Shown: in pieces, positions 1 through 6,802 of the stretch
Numbering within the stretch: the stretch's first letter is position 1
How the letters are laid out: each line of letters opens with the position of its first letter
Assembly: GCF_029868855.1 (NCBI RefSeq)
Contig: NZ_JARWOV010000271.1
Coordinates: forward strand, 1-64,000
DNA: 64,000 nucleotides
Direction: 5' to 3'
Source: Nocardia carnea
Lineage (GTDB): Bacteria; Actinomycetota; Actinomycetes; Mycobacteriales; Mycobacteriaceae
Notes under the pieces: model-generated
Told to the model about the DNA's origin: nothing
Seen by the model: the letters and a program-made list of their open reading frames with translations, nothing else
Database searches by the model: none
Translations under genes and position numbers: made by a program

Positions 1-123
1 CGCCGCGCGCGGGCGCGCCCCCCCCCCCCCCCGCCCCCCCCCCCCCGCCCCCCCCCCCCGGGGGGGGGGCGCGCCCCCCCCCCCCCCCCCCGCCGCGGCC
101 CCCCCCCCCCCCCCCCCCCCCCC
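1..123. other. C/G homopolymer low-complexity tract at window edge
   Basis: The first ~123 bases are almost only C, broken by short G and CG/GC runs. They have no coding character and no repeat unit, and end abruptly where normal sequence begins near 124. Long C runs of this kind are not a usual feature of actinobacterial chromosomes, and they are typical of low-quality or gap-filled contig ends. The sequence shows the homopolymer directly; the artefact reading is inference. Confidence 0.7.
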
Positions 124-153
124 ACCAGGTGACCGCATTCGTGTTGGAATGGG

Positions 154-1368
154 TCAAGTCCGCGGTGTCGTTCGGGCGGTGGCTACTGCAGCGAAAAGAG
201 CCGAGGTCAGAGCCACAGCCATCACCGCTGCCACAGGCGCCGGGCCGGCGGCACCGAACAGGCCGACAACCGGCGAGGCGACGGCACCGAACAGGAATTG
301 CCCGCCACCGAGTAGGGCGGAGGTCGCGCCCGGGGCGCTGCGTCCACGCTGCTGAGCGATGGTGACCACCGCGGGGAAGAACACACCGAACGCGGCGAGC
401 GATACGAGCAGGCACCCCCATGTCAGCATCATCGGACTCCCGACGGTGACCGATACCGACACCAGCAGCACCGTTCCCGCCAGAGCCGTGCCGGCGCTCG
501 TGCACAGCAGTATCTCCGGTGGCCGGTTCCGGACGAGCCGACCGTAGGCGAGACTGCCGAGCATGTTTCCGACGGCGTTGACCCCGTAGACCAGACTCGC
601 CGCCGCCGGGGTGAGGTGGTAGACCTCCTGGAACACAAAGGTCGTGCCTGCGATATAGGCGAAAACCGCTGCGCCCCCGAATGACAACGCCGACACCGGA
701 GCCAGCACCGCGCGGCGGGTGAGCAGCGCACCGATCGAACGCAGCCCGGCCACAATGCCACCCGGGCGCCGGGCGTGCGATGGGAGCGATTCCGGAATCC
801 AGCGCCACACACCCGCCGCCAGCAGCAGCCCGACAACGGCAAGAACGAGAAACACTCCCCGCCACGGCAGAACCAGCAGCAACGCCCCACCTGCCATCGG
901 CGCCAGTACCGGGGCAGCGGCGGTGATCGCCCCCAGCCGCGAGTACACGCCCGCGATATCGTGATCGTCGAAGATATCGGTGACCACCGCACGGGCGACC
1001 ACGATCCCGGCCCCGCCGGCCACGCCTTGACCGAACCGCGCCGCATCCAGAACCACCACCGTCGGCGCGAACGCACACATCACCGACAGCGCAGCGAATC
1101 CGACCGCCCCCGACAACAGCACCGGACGGCGGCCCCGCACGTCGCTGAGGGGGCCCAGCACCAACTGGCCGACGATCATCCCGGCCAGGAAACCGGTGAG
1201 CGATACCTGAGCGCCGGAGGTGTCGGTGCCCAGCGACCGAGCCAACTCCGGTAGTGCAGGCACATACATATCGGTGGCCAACGGCGCGGCACCGCTGAGT
1301 CCGGCCAGCACAAGTAGCAACAGGCCCCGGCGCGCCACCCGGCTGCTGTCGGCGGCTCCGGTGATCAC
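154..1368 (-). CDS. MFS drug-resistance transporter, Bcr/CflA family
   Basis: A 404-residue integral membrane protein with about 12 hydrophobic segments, the usual length for Bcr/CflA proton-driven efflux proteins of the major facilitator superfamily. The N-terminal segment has the family-type TDMYVPALP stretch (about 32-40), and the MFS loop 2-3 motif GPLSDVRGRRP lies at 72-82. It should export small hydrophobic drugs or metabolites across the inner membrane; the substrate cannot be read from sequence. The start overlaps the stop of the upstream MarR gene by 4 bases, so the two are cotranscribed and the regulator probably controls the pump. The gene ends about 30 bases from the homopolymer tract but has its own stop codon, so it appears complete. 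Confidence 0.85.
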   Translation of the reverse strand: MITGAADSSRVARRGLLLLVLAGLSGAAPLATDMYVPALPELARSLGTDTSGAQVSLTGFLAGMIVGQLVLGPLSDVRGRRPVLLSGAVGFAALSVMCAFAPTVVVLDAARFGQGVAGGAGIVVARAVVTDIFDDHDIAGVYSRLGAITAAAPVLAPMAGGALLLVLPWRGVFLVLAVVGLLLAAGVWRWIPESLPSHARRPGGIVAGLRSIGALLTRRAVLAPVSALSFGGAAVFAYIAGTTFVFQEVYHLTPAAASLVYGVNAVGNMLGSLAYGRLVRNRPPEILLCTSAGTALAGTVLLVSVSVTVGSPMMLTWGCLLVSLAAFGVFFPAVVTIAQQRGRSAPGATSALLGGGQFLFGAVASPVVGLFGAAGPAPVAAVMAVALTSALFAAVATARTTPRT

Positions 1369-1880
1369 AGCGCCGGTGCCGCCCCATCGTCACGCGACCA
1401 CACCGGTACCTCGCCATCGGTGGCGACCGGCGACTCGGCGACCTTGCGCAGCAGCCCGGCCGCGATCTCGACAACCCCGCGTTCGGCATCGGTGAGCGAG
1501 TGCCGCAGCGCGGCCGCCAGCCACACATTGCCGTCACGCACGTGCTCGGTCAGCGCGTCGCGACCGGCTTCGGTGATGACGATGTCCTGCTGTCGGGCAT
1601 CGGTTTCGCTGCGGGAACGGCTGATTCGCCCGAGTTCGTCCAGCTCGTTCAGTACCCGGGTCAACGACTGAACCTGCAGCCCTTCGATCCCCGCGAGCTT
1701 CGACGCCGTGAGCGGACCACTGTGAGCAAGATTCGCCAGTACCGACGCCGCCAACCGAGTCAACGGCCTGCCGGACCCGGGTTGCTCGGCCCGGAGCCGG
1801 GAGGACAGACGCGATACCGCCCACCGCACCGATTCCGCCACCAGCAGATCATCCGCGCTGCGTTCGCTCTCATCCGCCAT
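1365..1880 (-). CDS. MarR-family transcriptional regulator
   Basis: A 171-residue winged-helix protein. The DNA-binding core runs from about 45 to 105, with the helix LTASKLAGIEGLQVQSLTRV followed by a charged wing (SRSETDARQQ) and the family-type ITEAGRDAL stretch. It is first in a two-gene operon with the MFS pump (4-base overlap), the standard layout for a MarR repressor of efflux. I chose the ATG at 1880; a TTG at 1889 would add three residues. No clear ribosome site precedes either start, so the message may be leaderless. A perfect 16-bp dyad lies 16-31 bases upstream of the ATG and is the likely autoregulatory operator. The inducer is unknown. Confidence 0.8.
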   Translation of the reverse strand: MADESERSADDLLVAESVRWAVSRLSSRLRAEQPGSGRPLTRLAASVLANLAHSGPLTASKLAGIEGLQVQSLTRVLNELDELGRISRSRSETDARQQDIVITEAGRDALTEHVRDGNVWLAAALRHSLTDAERGVVEIAAGLLRKVAESPVATDGEVPVWSRDDGAAPAL

Positions 1881-1895
1881 AGTTACCAAGCTATC

Positions 1896-1911
1896 GCTTA
1901 ATAAATTAAGC
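1896..1911. promoter_or_regulatory. Candidate MarR operator
   Basis: A perfect inverted repeat GCTTAAT-AA-ATTAAGC lies immediately upstream of the MarR-MFS operon. It stands out as an A/T-rich dyad in very G+C-rich DNA. MarR dimers typically bind A/T-rich palindromes of 16-20 bp overlapping their own promoter. Binding by this particular MarR is inference from position and symmetry. Confidence 0.55.
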
Positions 1912-1982
1912 CGTCAACCGTAAATACTCTCCAACTTGATACGCTACAGCTTGAGTTGTTCGAAATTCCGAAGCTTCCCGAA

Positions 1983-2420
1983 TCAAGGCAAACCCTCGCG
2001 GGGAGCACCTACCAGATCCGCACCGAAGCCCGGAATCGGCAGGAGCCGTACAGCCACGATGAAGTGCGGTTCGCCCGACAGCGGTGATCGCACCGCCGCG
2101 AGCAGTTCTGTCCAGCCTTGCCAGAATTCGAAGAGCCCTCGGCACTAATCCGACGAGTTGGTCACGCTTCCGGTGAGGGGGTCGTCACCCAGGCCCTCAG
2201 CGCGGCACCCCGCGAAGAGCCGGCCGCCGAACACGTCCAGTACCTGGGCGGCGATCTCGACGAGCGGTTCGATACCCCCGCATGAGACCGACCGCACCTG
2301 GTGCGGGAAAGCGTTCTCGCGTACTGGGTGTCGACGTGTCGGTGGAAGAAGACCAGTGGCCGGTGGAACCGTTTACCGCTTCCTGCGCGACCCGTCGCGC
2401 GACCGACGGGCGGCCGATAA
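1983..2420 (-). pseudogene. Decayed coding remnant, function not recognised
   Basis: The 588 bases between the MarR operator and the sigma-factor gene have no intact gene. On the minus strand there is protein-like reading with codon-position G+C bias: first a segment containing FHRHVDTQYARTLSRT (about 2290-2360), then, in another frame, GGIEPLVEIAAQVLDVFGGR (about 2210-2270). The second segment runs into an in-frame TAG at 2145-2147 and continues in the same frame (GLFEFWQGWTELLAAVR) to a TGA at 1983-1985. One frameshift plus one nonsense codon would explain this. I do not recognise the family. The boundaries are approximate, and the whole reading could be chance in G+C-rich DNA. Confidence 0.3.
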
Positions 2421-2499
2421 CGGTTTGGATGGCCGAGGACGGCTGTACGGGCGCAGGTGGGCGGGCCGGCGGGCGTGGAGATCGCTGCGTGCCCCGGGA

Positions 2500-3732
2500 T
2501 CAGTCGAGTCGGTCGGCTTTCTTGTGCAGGTAGCGCTGTTCGACTTGGTTGCCGCTCAGTTCGGCAGCTCGGCGGAAGAGTTCGGCGGCTGTGGTGCGGT
2601 CGCCGACCTGCTGTAGGAGGTGGGCGCGGACGGCGTGTTCGCGTTGCCGGGTGAGAGGGTTGCGGTCGAGGTGGTGGTGTCGGTTGAGGTCGTCGAGCAG
2701 GGCCAGGCCCCGGGCGGGGCCGTGGGCGTGGGCGACGGCCACCACCCGGGCGAGTTGGACGGGCGGTGTGGGAGTGAGGCGTTCGAGCCACAGGTAGAGC
2801 ACCGCGATCTGGGGCCAATCGGTCCGGCCCGGCTCAGCGGCGGCGTGCACCGCGGCGATCGCGGCTTGAATCTGGTAGGGGCCGGCCGGGCCACGGTTCC
2901 AGACAGCATCGATGAGTGCGGTTCCCTCCTCTATCATTTCGCGATTCCACCGTGCGGTGTCCTGCTGGGCGAGTGGGATCAGTTCGCCTGCGTCGGTGCG
3001 TGCCGCGCGGCGGGATTCGGTGAGCAGCATCAGTGCGAGCAGGCCGGTGACCTCCGCCTCGCCGGGGACGGTGGCGTGCAGCATTCTGGTCAGCCGGATG
3101 GCCTCGCCGGTGAGATCGACGCGGGTGAGGTCGGCTCCGGCGGTGGCCGTGTAGCCCTCGTTGAAGACGAGGTACAGCACCTGCAGGACCGCGGCGATCC
3201 GGCTGTCGCGGTCGGTGCCGGTGGGGAGGGTGAAGCGGGCGCCGGCCTTGGCGAGTTGTTGTTTGGCGCGGCTGATCCGGGTACCCATGGTGGCCTCGGT
3301 CGTACCGTAGGCGTGGGCGATCTCGGCAGTGGTCAGGCCACCGACCGCGCGCAGCGTCAGCGCTACCTGGGAGGTATGCCCGAGCGCGGGATGGCAGCAC
3401 AGCAACAGCAGGGTGAGACTGTCGTCGGTTCCATAGGTCTGCGCCGCCCGTGCCGGTTCGGCCATGGCCAGTTCGGCGGTACCGGCGTCCAGCTCCCGGC
3501 GCCGGCGGGCCTGATCGGAGCGCAGCAGGTCGACCATTCGCCGGTAGGCGACGCGGATGAGCCAGCTGCGCGGGTTGTCCGGCACGCCTTCGGCCGGCCA
3601 CATCCGGGCCGCGGCCAGCAGTGCTTCCTGCACGGCATCCTCGGCGATGTCGAAGCGCCCGAAACGACGGACCAGCGCACCGAGGACCTGCGGCGTTTCA
3701 GCGCGCAGCAGGTCCTCGATCTCAGGGGTCAC
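2500..3732 (-). CDS. ECF42-type RNA polymerase sigma factor with C-terminal TPR-like domain
   Basis: A 410-residue sigma factor, far longer than the ~180-200 residues of a typical ECF sigma. Region 2 lies at about 10-75 (FDIAEDAVQEALLAA at 27-41) and region 4 at about 115-165 (LTTAEIAHAYGTTEATMGTR). The long extension begins with VLYLVFNEGY (185-194), the hallmark of the DUF6596/SigJ-like extension of ECF42 proteins, and ends in helical TPR-like repeats. ECF42 factors lack a classical anti-sigma factor, are encoded beside DGPF/YCII-like proteins, and need the C-terminal extension for activity (established for the family). Here the GTG start overlaps the DGPF stop by 4 bases. The operon promoter matches the ECF42 motif, which implies autoregulation. 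Confidence 0.88.
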   Translation of the reverse strand: MTPEIEDLLRAETPQVLGALVRRFGRFDIAEDAVQEALLAAARMWPAEGVPDNPRSWLIRVAYRRMVDLLRSDQARRRRELDAGTAELAMAEPARAAQTYGTDDSLTLLLLCCHPALGHTSQVALTLRAVGGLTTAEIAHAYGTTEATMGTRISRAKQQLAKAGARFTLPTGTDRDSRIAAVLQVLYLVFNEGYTATAGADLTRVDLTGEAIRLTRMLHATVPGEAEVTGLLALMLLTESRRAARTDAGELIPLAQQDTARWNREMIEEGTALIDAVWNRGPAGPYQIQAAIAAVHAAAEPGRTDWPQIAVLYLWLERLTPTPPVQLARVVAVAHAHGPARGLALLDDLNRHHHLDRNPLTRQREHAVRAHLLQQVGDRTTAAELFRRAAELSGNQVEQRYLHKKADRLD

Positions 3733-4100
3733 GCGGTGAAGTCCGCGCCAATGATCGGGCGGATCTCGATCGGTTCACCGAGCGCTTCGACGATACGTGC
3801 GGTGATCTCCACGGCCCGCTCGTGCCCGGCGACGTCGATCACGGCGAAACTGGCCAGGACTTCCTTGAGCTCCGCAAACGGCCCGTCGGTGGCGACCACG
3901 CCGTCCGTGGACTTGCGGACGGTGGTACTGACGGCCGGGTGGCCGAGCCCCTCGGTGCTGACCAGCTCGCCGGAAGCGAACAGTTCCTTTTCCAGCTGCT
4001 GATAGGTGGCGAACGCTGCCAGGGCCTCCTCCGAAGGGGTGTCGGCGGTCGCGGCATCCCACGCGGCGGCCGGGGTGTAGCCGAGCAGCAGATATTTCAC
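3729..4100 (-). CDS. DGPF/YCII-related protein of the ECF42 operon
   Basis: A 123-residue protein beginning KYLLLGYTP after the GTG start and containing ATDGPFAELKEVLASFAVID (about 70-89), which includes the DGPF signature. DGPF proteins are small dimeric alpha/beta proteins of the YCII superfamily that are almost always encoded beside ECF42 sigma factors; their biochemical role is unresolved. The start is the GTG at 4100, placed a few bases after a strong GGAGGA ribosome site. An upstream in-frame start at 4202 would read through that site and is less likely. The GTG overlaps the stop of a 52-codon small ORF, and the stop overlaps the sigma-factor start, so the three reading frames are chained by overlaps. 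Confidence 0.88.
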   Translation of the reverse strand: MKYLLLGYTPAAAWDAATADTPSEEALAAFATYQQLEKELFASGELVSTEGLGHPAVSTTVRKSTDGVVATDGPFAELKEVLASFAVIDVAGHERAVEITARIVEALGEPIEIRPIIGADFTA

Positions 4101-4255
4101 GGTGTCCTCCGATGTGATGGGGTCTTCGTCACGGTAACCGGTGTGCGGGCATATCCCGCTCCAGGCGACGGGGCGCGGGCGGGACAGCGCGGTGAAGGCC
4201 ACTGCGGCGGCCGATTCCGGCGGCCGGCGGCCGGGGTAGTGGCTGCGAAGGTCAT
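4097..4255 (-). CDS. Small ORF (52 aa) leading the ECF42 operon
   Basis: An ATG at 4255 follows a good ribosome site (GAAGGAGAA, 5-6 bases spacing). It opens a 52-codon frame rich in Pro, Arg and Thr (MTFAATTPAAGRRNRPPQW...) that ends in a TGA overlapping the DGPF GTG start by 4 bases. It lies about 20-30 bases downstream of the minus-strand ECF42-type promoter, so it should be the first translated frame of the transcript. I know no family for it. It could be a real small protein, a leader that couples translation to the DGPF gene, or the out-of-frame remnant of a longer N-terminus. No signal peptide or membrane segment is visible. Confidence 0.45.
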   Translation of the reverse strand: MTFAATTPAAGRRNRPPQWPSPRCPARAPSPGAGYARTPVTVTKTPSHRRTP

Positions 4256-4285
4256 CGGGTTCTCCTTCCTCGGTGACGGGTTGTC

Positions 4286-4320
4286 GCTGCTACCTCGGAG
4301 TCAGTGCACAGATCTCGACA
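4286..4320 (-). promoter_or_regulatory. ECF42-type promoter of the smORF-DGPF-sigma operon
   Basis: On the minus strand TGTCGA (4315-4320) is followed, after exactly 17 bases, by CGAGGTAGCAGC (4286-4297). TGTCGA as -35 element and a CGA/CGTC-like -10 element are, from memory, the motif described for ECF42 targets. The downstream gene encodes such a sigma factor, which fits autoregulation. An identical promoter faces the other way at 4355-4389. Confidence 0.7.
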
Positions 4321-4329
4321 GCCCCTGGA

Positions 4330-4345
4330 AGTGATTCAGATCACA
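4330..4345. promoter_or_regulatory. Crp/GlxR-like dyad at the centre of the divergent ECF42 promoters
   Basis: AGTGA-TTCAGA-TCACA differs by one base from the Crp-family consensus TGTGA-N6-TCACA. Its inner part GTGAT-TCAG-ATCAC is a perfect dyad. Its centre (4337.5) is exactly the midpoint of the two divergent promoters, with 9 bases on each side to the TGTCGA elements. A cAMP-receptor-type regulator bound here could act on both promoters. The placement is seen directly; the regulator is inferred. Confidence 0.5.
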
Positions 4346-4354
4346 CCCAACTGC

Positions 4355-4389
4355 TGTCGAAGACCGTGCGGCGGCACCGAGGTAGCAGC
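4355..4389 (+). promoter_or_regulatory. ECF42-type promoter of the 4420 gene
   Basis: TGTCGA (4355-4360), a 17-base spacer, then CGAGGTAGCAGC (4378-4389). It is the mirror copy of the promoter at 4286-4320, with an identical -35 hexamer, identical 12-base -10 region and identical spacing. The expected transcript start is about 30 bases before the ATG at 4420, leaving room for the AGAGGAG ribosome site. This places the 4420 gene in the ECF42 regulon. Confidence 0.7.
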
Positions 4390-4419
4390 AAACAACCCCA
4401 CACACAGAGGAGTACGACA

Positions 4420-4848
4420 ATGATCGAGACCCAGCAGCAGCCCACCCCCGAACTGAAGGCACTGGACCGCCTGGTCGGCACCTGGAAGGTCAGCGGCGGC
4501 GCGGAAGGAACCGTGCGCTACGAATGGATGCCGGGCCGGTTCTTCCTGCTCCAGCACATCGACCTCACCCAGTACGGCGAACCCGTGACCGGTATGGAGG
4601 TGATCGGCAATCTGCGCCCGTACGGCGAGCCGACCGGGCCCGATGTGGCCTCGCGGTACTACGACTCGGTCGGCAACACCTTCGACTATGTCTACGAACT
4701 GGTCGGTGACACACTCACCATCTGGGCCGGCGCCAAGGACAGCCCCGCCTACTACCGGGGCACCTTCGACGCCGCCGGGACCACCGTCACCGGCGAATGG
4801 GTCTACCCCGGCGGGGGCGGGTACGCCTCCACCATGACCCGGATCTGA
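4420..4848 (+). CDS. Small soluble protein, DUF1579-like, in the ECF42 regulon
   Basis: A 142-residue protein without signal peptide or membrane segment. It opens with a short helix and ALDRLVGTWKVSGGAEGTVRYEW (about 13-35), then alternates short beta strands (FFLLQHIDL, GMEVIGNLR, TFDYVYELVGD, TLTIWAG). This is the pattern of lipocalin-like DUF1579-type proteins whose hallmark is the early LxGxW. Related small proteins are common neighbours of DGPF/ECF42 loci. The ATG at 4420 follows AGAGGAG at good spacing; an earlier in-frame start would lie inside the promoter. Ligand and activity are unknown. Confidence 0.7.
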   Translation: MIETQQQPTPELKALDRLVGTWKVSGGAEGTVRYEWMPGRFFLLQHIDLTQYGEPVTGMEVIGNLRPYGEPTGPDVASRYYDSVGNTFDYVYELVGDTLTIWAGAKDSPAYYRGTFDAAGTTVTGEWVYPGGGGYASTMTRI

Positions 4849-4870
4849 ACCGGCGGCCCGAGTCGATCAT

Positions 4871-4902
4871 CACCCGCCACGGCGCCCGGGCCGTGGCGGG
4901 TG
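4871..4902 (+). terminator. Strong hairpin terminator after the 4420 gene
   Basis: A perfect 12-bp stem (CACCCGCCACGG / CCGTGGCGGGTG) with an 8-base loop lies 22 bases after the stop of the 4420 gene. No T tract follows, which is common for actinobacterial terminators. It may also stop transcripts arriving from the membrane protein gene on the other strand. Confidence 0.65.
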
Positions 4903-4987
4903 GCCGACAGACAGCCACGATTCGGCGTCGGCGAAACCGATTCCGCTCAGGGGCCGGCTCCGGTCGCACCGCGGAAAGCCCGGCGGC

Positions 4988-5695
4988 TCAACAGTCGGAC
5001 GATTCGGCGTCACTGCCGCGGCAGCGGGCATCGCCGGCGAGACCGACGGTGGTGAACCGCAGGAACAGTTGCACGAGTGGCCCCATCACCACCGCGATCA
5101 GCAGAGTGCCGAATCCGACGGTGCCGCCCAGCAGCCAGCCGGCCGTGAGGACAACCAGTTCGATTCCGGTGCGGACGATCCAGACCGGCCTGGCGAACAG
5201 CCGTACCGCACCGGTCATGAGCCCATCGCGCGGCCCGGCACCGAACCTGGCCCCCAGATAGACCGCGTCGAAGCAGGTCAGCATCAGAAGACCGGCCAGG
5301 AAGTAGAGCAGCTGCCGCGCCGGCGAATCCGCCTCCGGGAGCGCCAGGGCGCTCAGGTCCGCGCACGTCCCGACGAGCAGTACGTTGAGCACCGTGCCGA
5401 GCCCCGGTAGCTCCCGCAGCGGAATCCAGAACAGCAGGACGACCACCGCGATGACATTGGTCGCCCAGCCGAAGGTCAGACCGGACTGCTGAGCCACCCC
5501 CTCGGCCAGCACGTTCCAGCTCGACGCGCCCAACGACGATTCGACCAGCAGGGTCAGCGACGTGCCGTAACCGGCCAACCCGAGCAATAGTTGGGCCAGT
5601 CTCCGGGGTTTCTTCTCGGCACGCCACTGTTCGACAGCGGTCATCCGCCGCGCCACAGGTCCGGGACCGCGCACTGTACGGCCGGTCGAGATCAT
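4988..5695 (-). CDS. YczE/YitT-like integral membrane protein
   Basis: About 235 residues with five to six hydrophobic segments after a basic N-terminus (RAEKKPRRLAQLLLGLAGYG). Motifs resembling YczE-type membrane proteins include SLGASSWNVLAEGVA, GTVLNVLLVGT and GARFGAGPRDGLMTG, the last being typical of YczE/YitT families. These are predicted inner-membrane transport or maintenance proteins; Bacillus YczE is linked to bacillomycin production, but no substrate is proven. I start at the ATG at 5695, which has a GAGGAGGG ribosome site; an upstream in-frame start at 5737 lacks one. The gene ends with a Cys-containing acidic tail. It has no obvious partner. Confidence 0.7.
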   Translation of the reverse strand: MISTGRTVRGPGPVARRMTAVEQWRAEKKPRRLAQLLLGLAGYGTSLTLLVESSLGASSWNVLAEGVAQQSGLTFGWATNVIAVVVLLFWIPLRELPGLGTVLNVLLVGTCADLSALALPEADSPARQLLYFLAGLLMLTCFDAVYLGARFGAGPRDGLMTGAVRLFARPVWIVRTGIELVVLTAGWLLGGTVGFGTLLIAVVMGPLVQLFLRFTTVGLAGDARCRGSDAESSDC

Positions 5696-5970
5696 CACCC
5701 TCCTCGGAATGCTCCGGCGCGACCACGAGGCCGGCAAGCTGTCGATCTGTCCGCGGAGACGATCTTTCGCTCGATCGGGAGAGGGAGTAAGAGCCAGTCA
5801 CGAGATACCGGCCTGCCCGGCGACGTCCGGCGGTGGCGGCGACCATTCGAACCGATCGACCGGCCGCTACACCTACTTCCGCCCGAGCCCGAGACCATTT
5901 AGCGAACGGACCAGGATTGGGCCGCCTCGAGGGTGCATCCCGTACCGGAGTACCGGCTTATCCTGGCGTT

Positions 5971-6315
5971 ATGACGATTTCCGCCGGCGGCGAGGACTGG
6001 GTACCGGATTCGTGCACGCTGCCCACGGTGGAGCGGCCGATCCGGATCGCGGAGTTCGACCGGCTCTTCGCCGACTCCGCGTACAGCGCGCGACGACCGG
6101 ACGCGGCGCGGCTCGAACTCGTGCTCGATCCCGGGGCCGAGCCGGCCGCGCGGGAACTGGCGGCGCGCGAGTCGAGCTGTTGTTCGTTCTTCACTTTCGA
6201 TTTCGCCACCACCACCGAGGGTTTCGTTATGGGGGTCGAGGTTCCCGGCACGTACGTCGAGGTACTCGACGCGTTCGCCGCGCAGGCAGACACCGCGACA
6301 GGCAGCGCCCGGTAA
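5971..6315 (+). CDS. Conserved small protein paired with a MerR regulator, function unknown
   Basis: 114 residues from the ATG at 5971. The sequence has an acidic helical N-terminal half and an ESSCCSFFTFDF stretch (about 70-81) with a vicinal Cys pair, then a short hydrophobic strand (GFVMGVEVPGTYVEVLDAF). It has no signal peptide or membrane helix. The vicinal cysteines suggest thiol or soft-metal binding. The gene converges on the MerR regulator gene just downstream, whose own C-terminal region also carries paired Cys residues, so a redox or metal response is plausible. I do not know an assigned function. Confidence 0.6.
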   Translation: MTISAGGEDWVPDSCTLPTVERPIRIAEFDRLFADSAYSARRPDAARLELVLDPGAEPAARELAARESSCCSFFTFDFATTTEGFVMGVEVPGTYVEVLDAFAAQADTATGSAR

Positions 6316-6346
6316 CCACGCTGCGTACCGGTGAGCTCGCGGCTGG

Positions 6347-6754
6347 CTACGGCGAAGCTGCGTACGTGTTGCCGGTGTCGGCGATCGCCGTTTTGAACTG
6401 GGGACATTCGACCAAGGGTTCATGGGTGCAGGTCGCCGCGTGGTGCAGACTGTCGCGCATGCGGGTCAGCCGGGAGATGTCGTGGTCGAGTTGGCTCGCA
6501 CGTCGCGCGAGGTGCGCACGTAATTCGGTGTCGTCCGGCGTCGCGGTCAGGAACCGCTGGATCTGGGCCAGGGTGAAACCTGCTCCACGTGCGCAATCTA
6601 TGAGCGTCAGCCGATCGAGCACGTCCGGCTCGAACGTGCGGCGCAGCCCGTTGCGACCGGCCGACCGGATGAGGCCACGCCGTTCGTAGAACCGCAGGGC
6701 CGACGGTGCCAACCCGGACCGGACGGCCACCTCGGCGATATCGAGTAGTGCCAC
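6347..6754 (-). CDS. MerR-family transcriptional regulator
   Basis: 135 residues. The N-terminal winged helix is classic MerR (LDIAEVAVRSGLAPSALRFYERRGLI, 4-29), followed by the dimerisation coiled coil (about 75-105) and a short effector region with CTHEPLVECPQF (Cys 109 and 117). The start is the GTG at 6754 preceded by AAGGAG; longer in-frame starts run across the operator and are unlikely. It is divergent from the esterase at 6803, with a single MerR-type operator between them. The two C-terminal cysteines could sense thiol-reactive compounds or metals, as in related MerR proteins. The inducer is not identifiable. Confidence 0.82.
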   Translation of the reverse strand: MALLDIAEVAVRSGLAPSALRFYERRGLIRSAGRNGLRRTFEPDVLDRLTLIDCARGAGFTLAQIQRFLTATPDDTELRAHLARRASQLDHDISRLTRMRDSLHHAATCTHEPLVECPQFKTAIADTGNTYAASP

Positions 6755-6765
6755 GCCGGTACTCC

Positions 6766-6796
6766 TTGACTTGAACCATGCTTCAAGTCGCAGGAT
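6766..6796 (+). promoter_or_regulatory. MerR-type promoter/operator for the esterase gene
   Basis: TTGACT (-35, 6766-6771) and CAGGAT (-10, 6791-6796) are separated by 19 bases, the over-long spacer characteristic of MerR-activated promoters. The perfect dyad ACTTGAA-N6-TTCAAGT (6769-6788) overlaps that spacer. The predicted transcript start falls on or next to the ATG at 6803, so the message would be leaderless. The MerR gene starts on the other side of the dyad. Confidence 0.65.
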
Positions 6797-6802
6797 AGCG
6801 GC

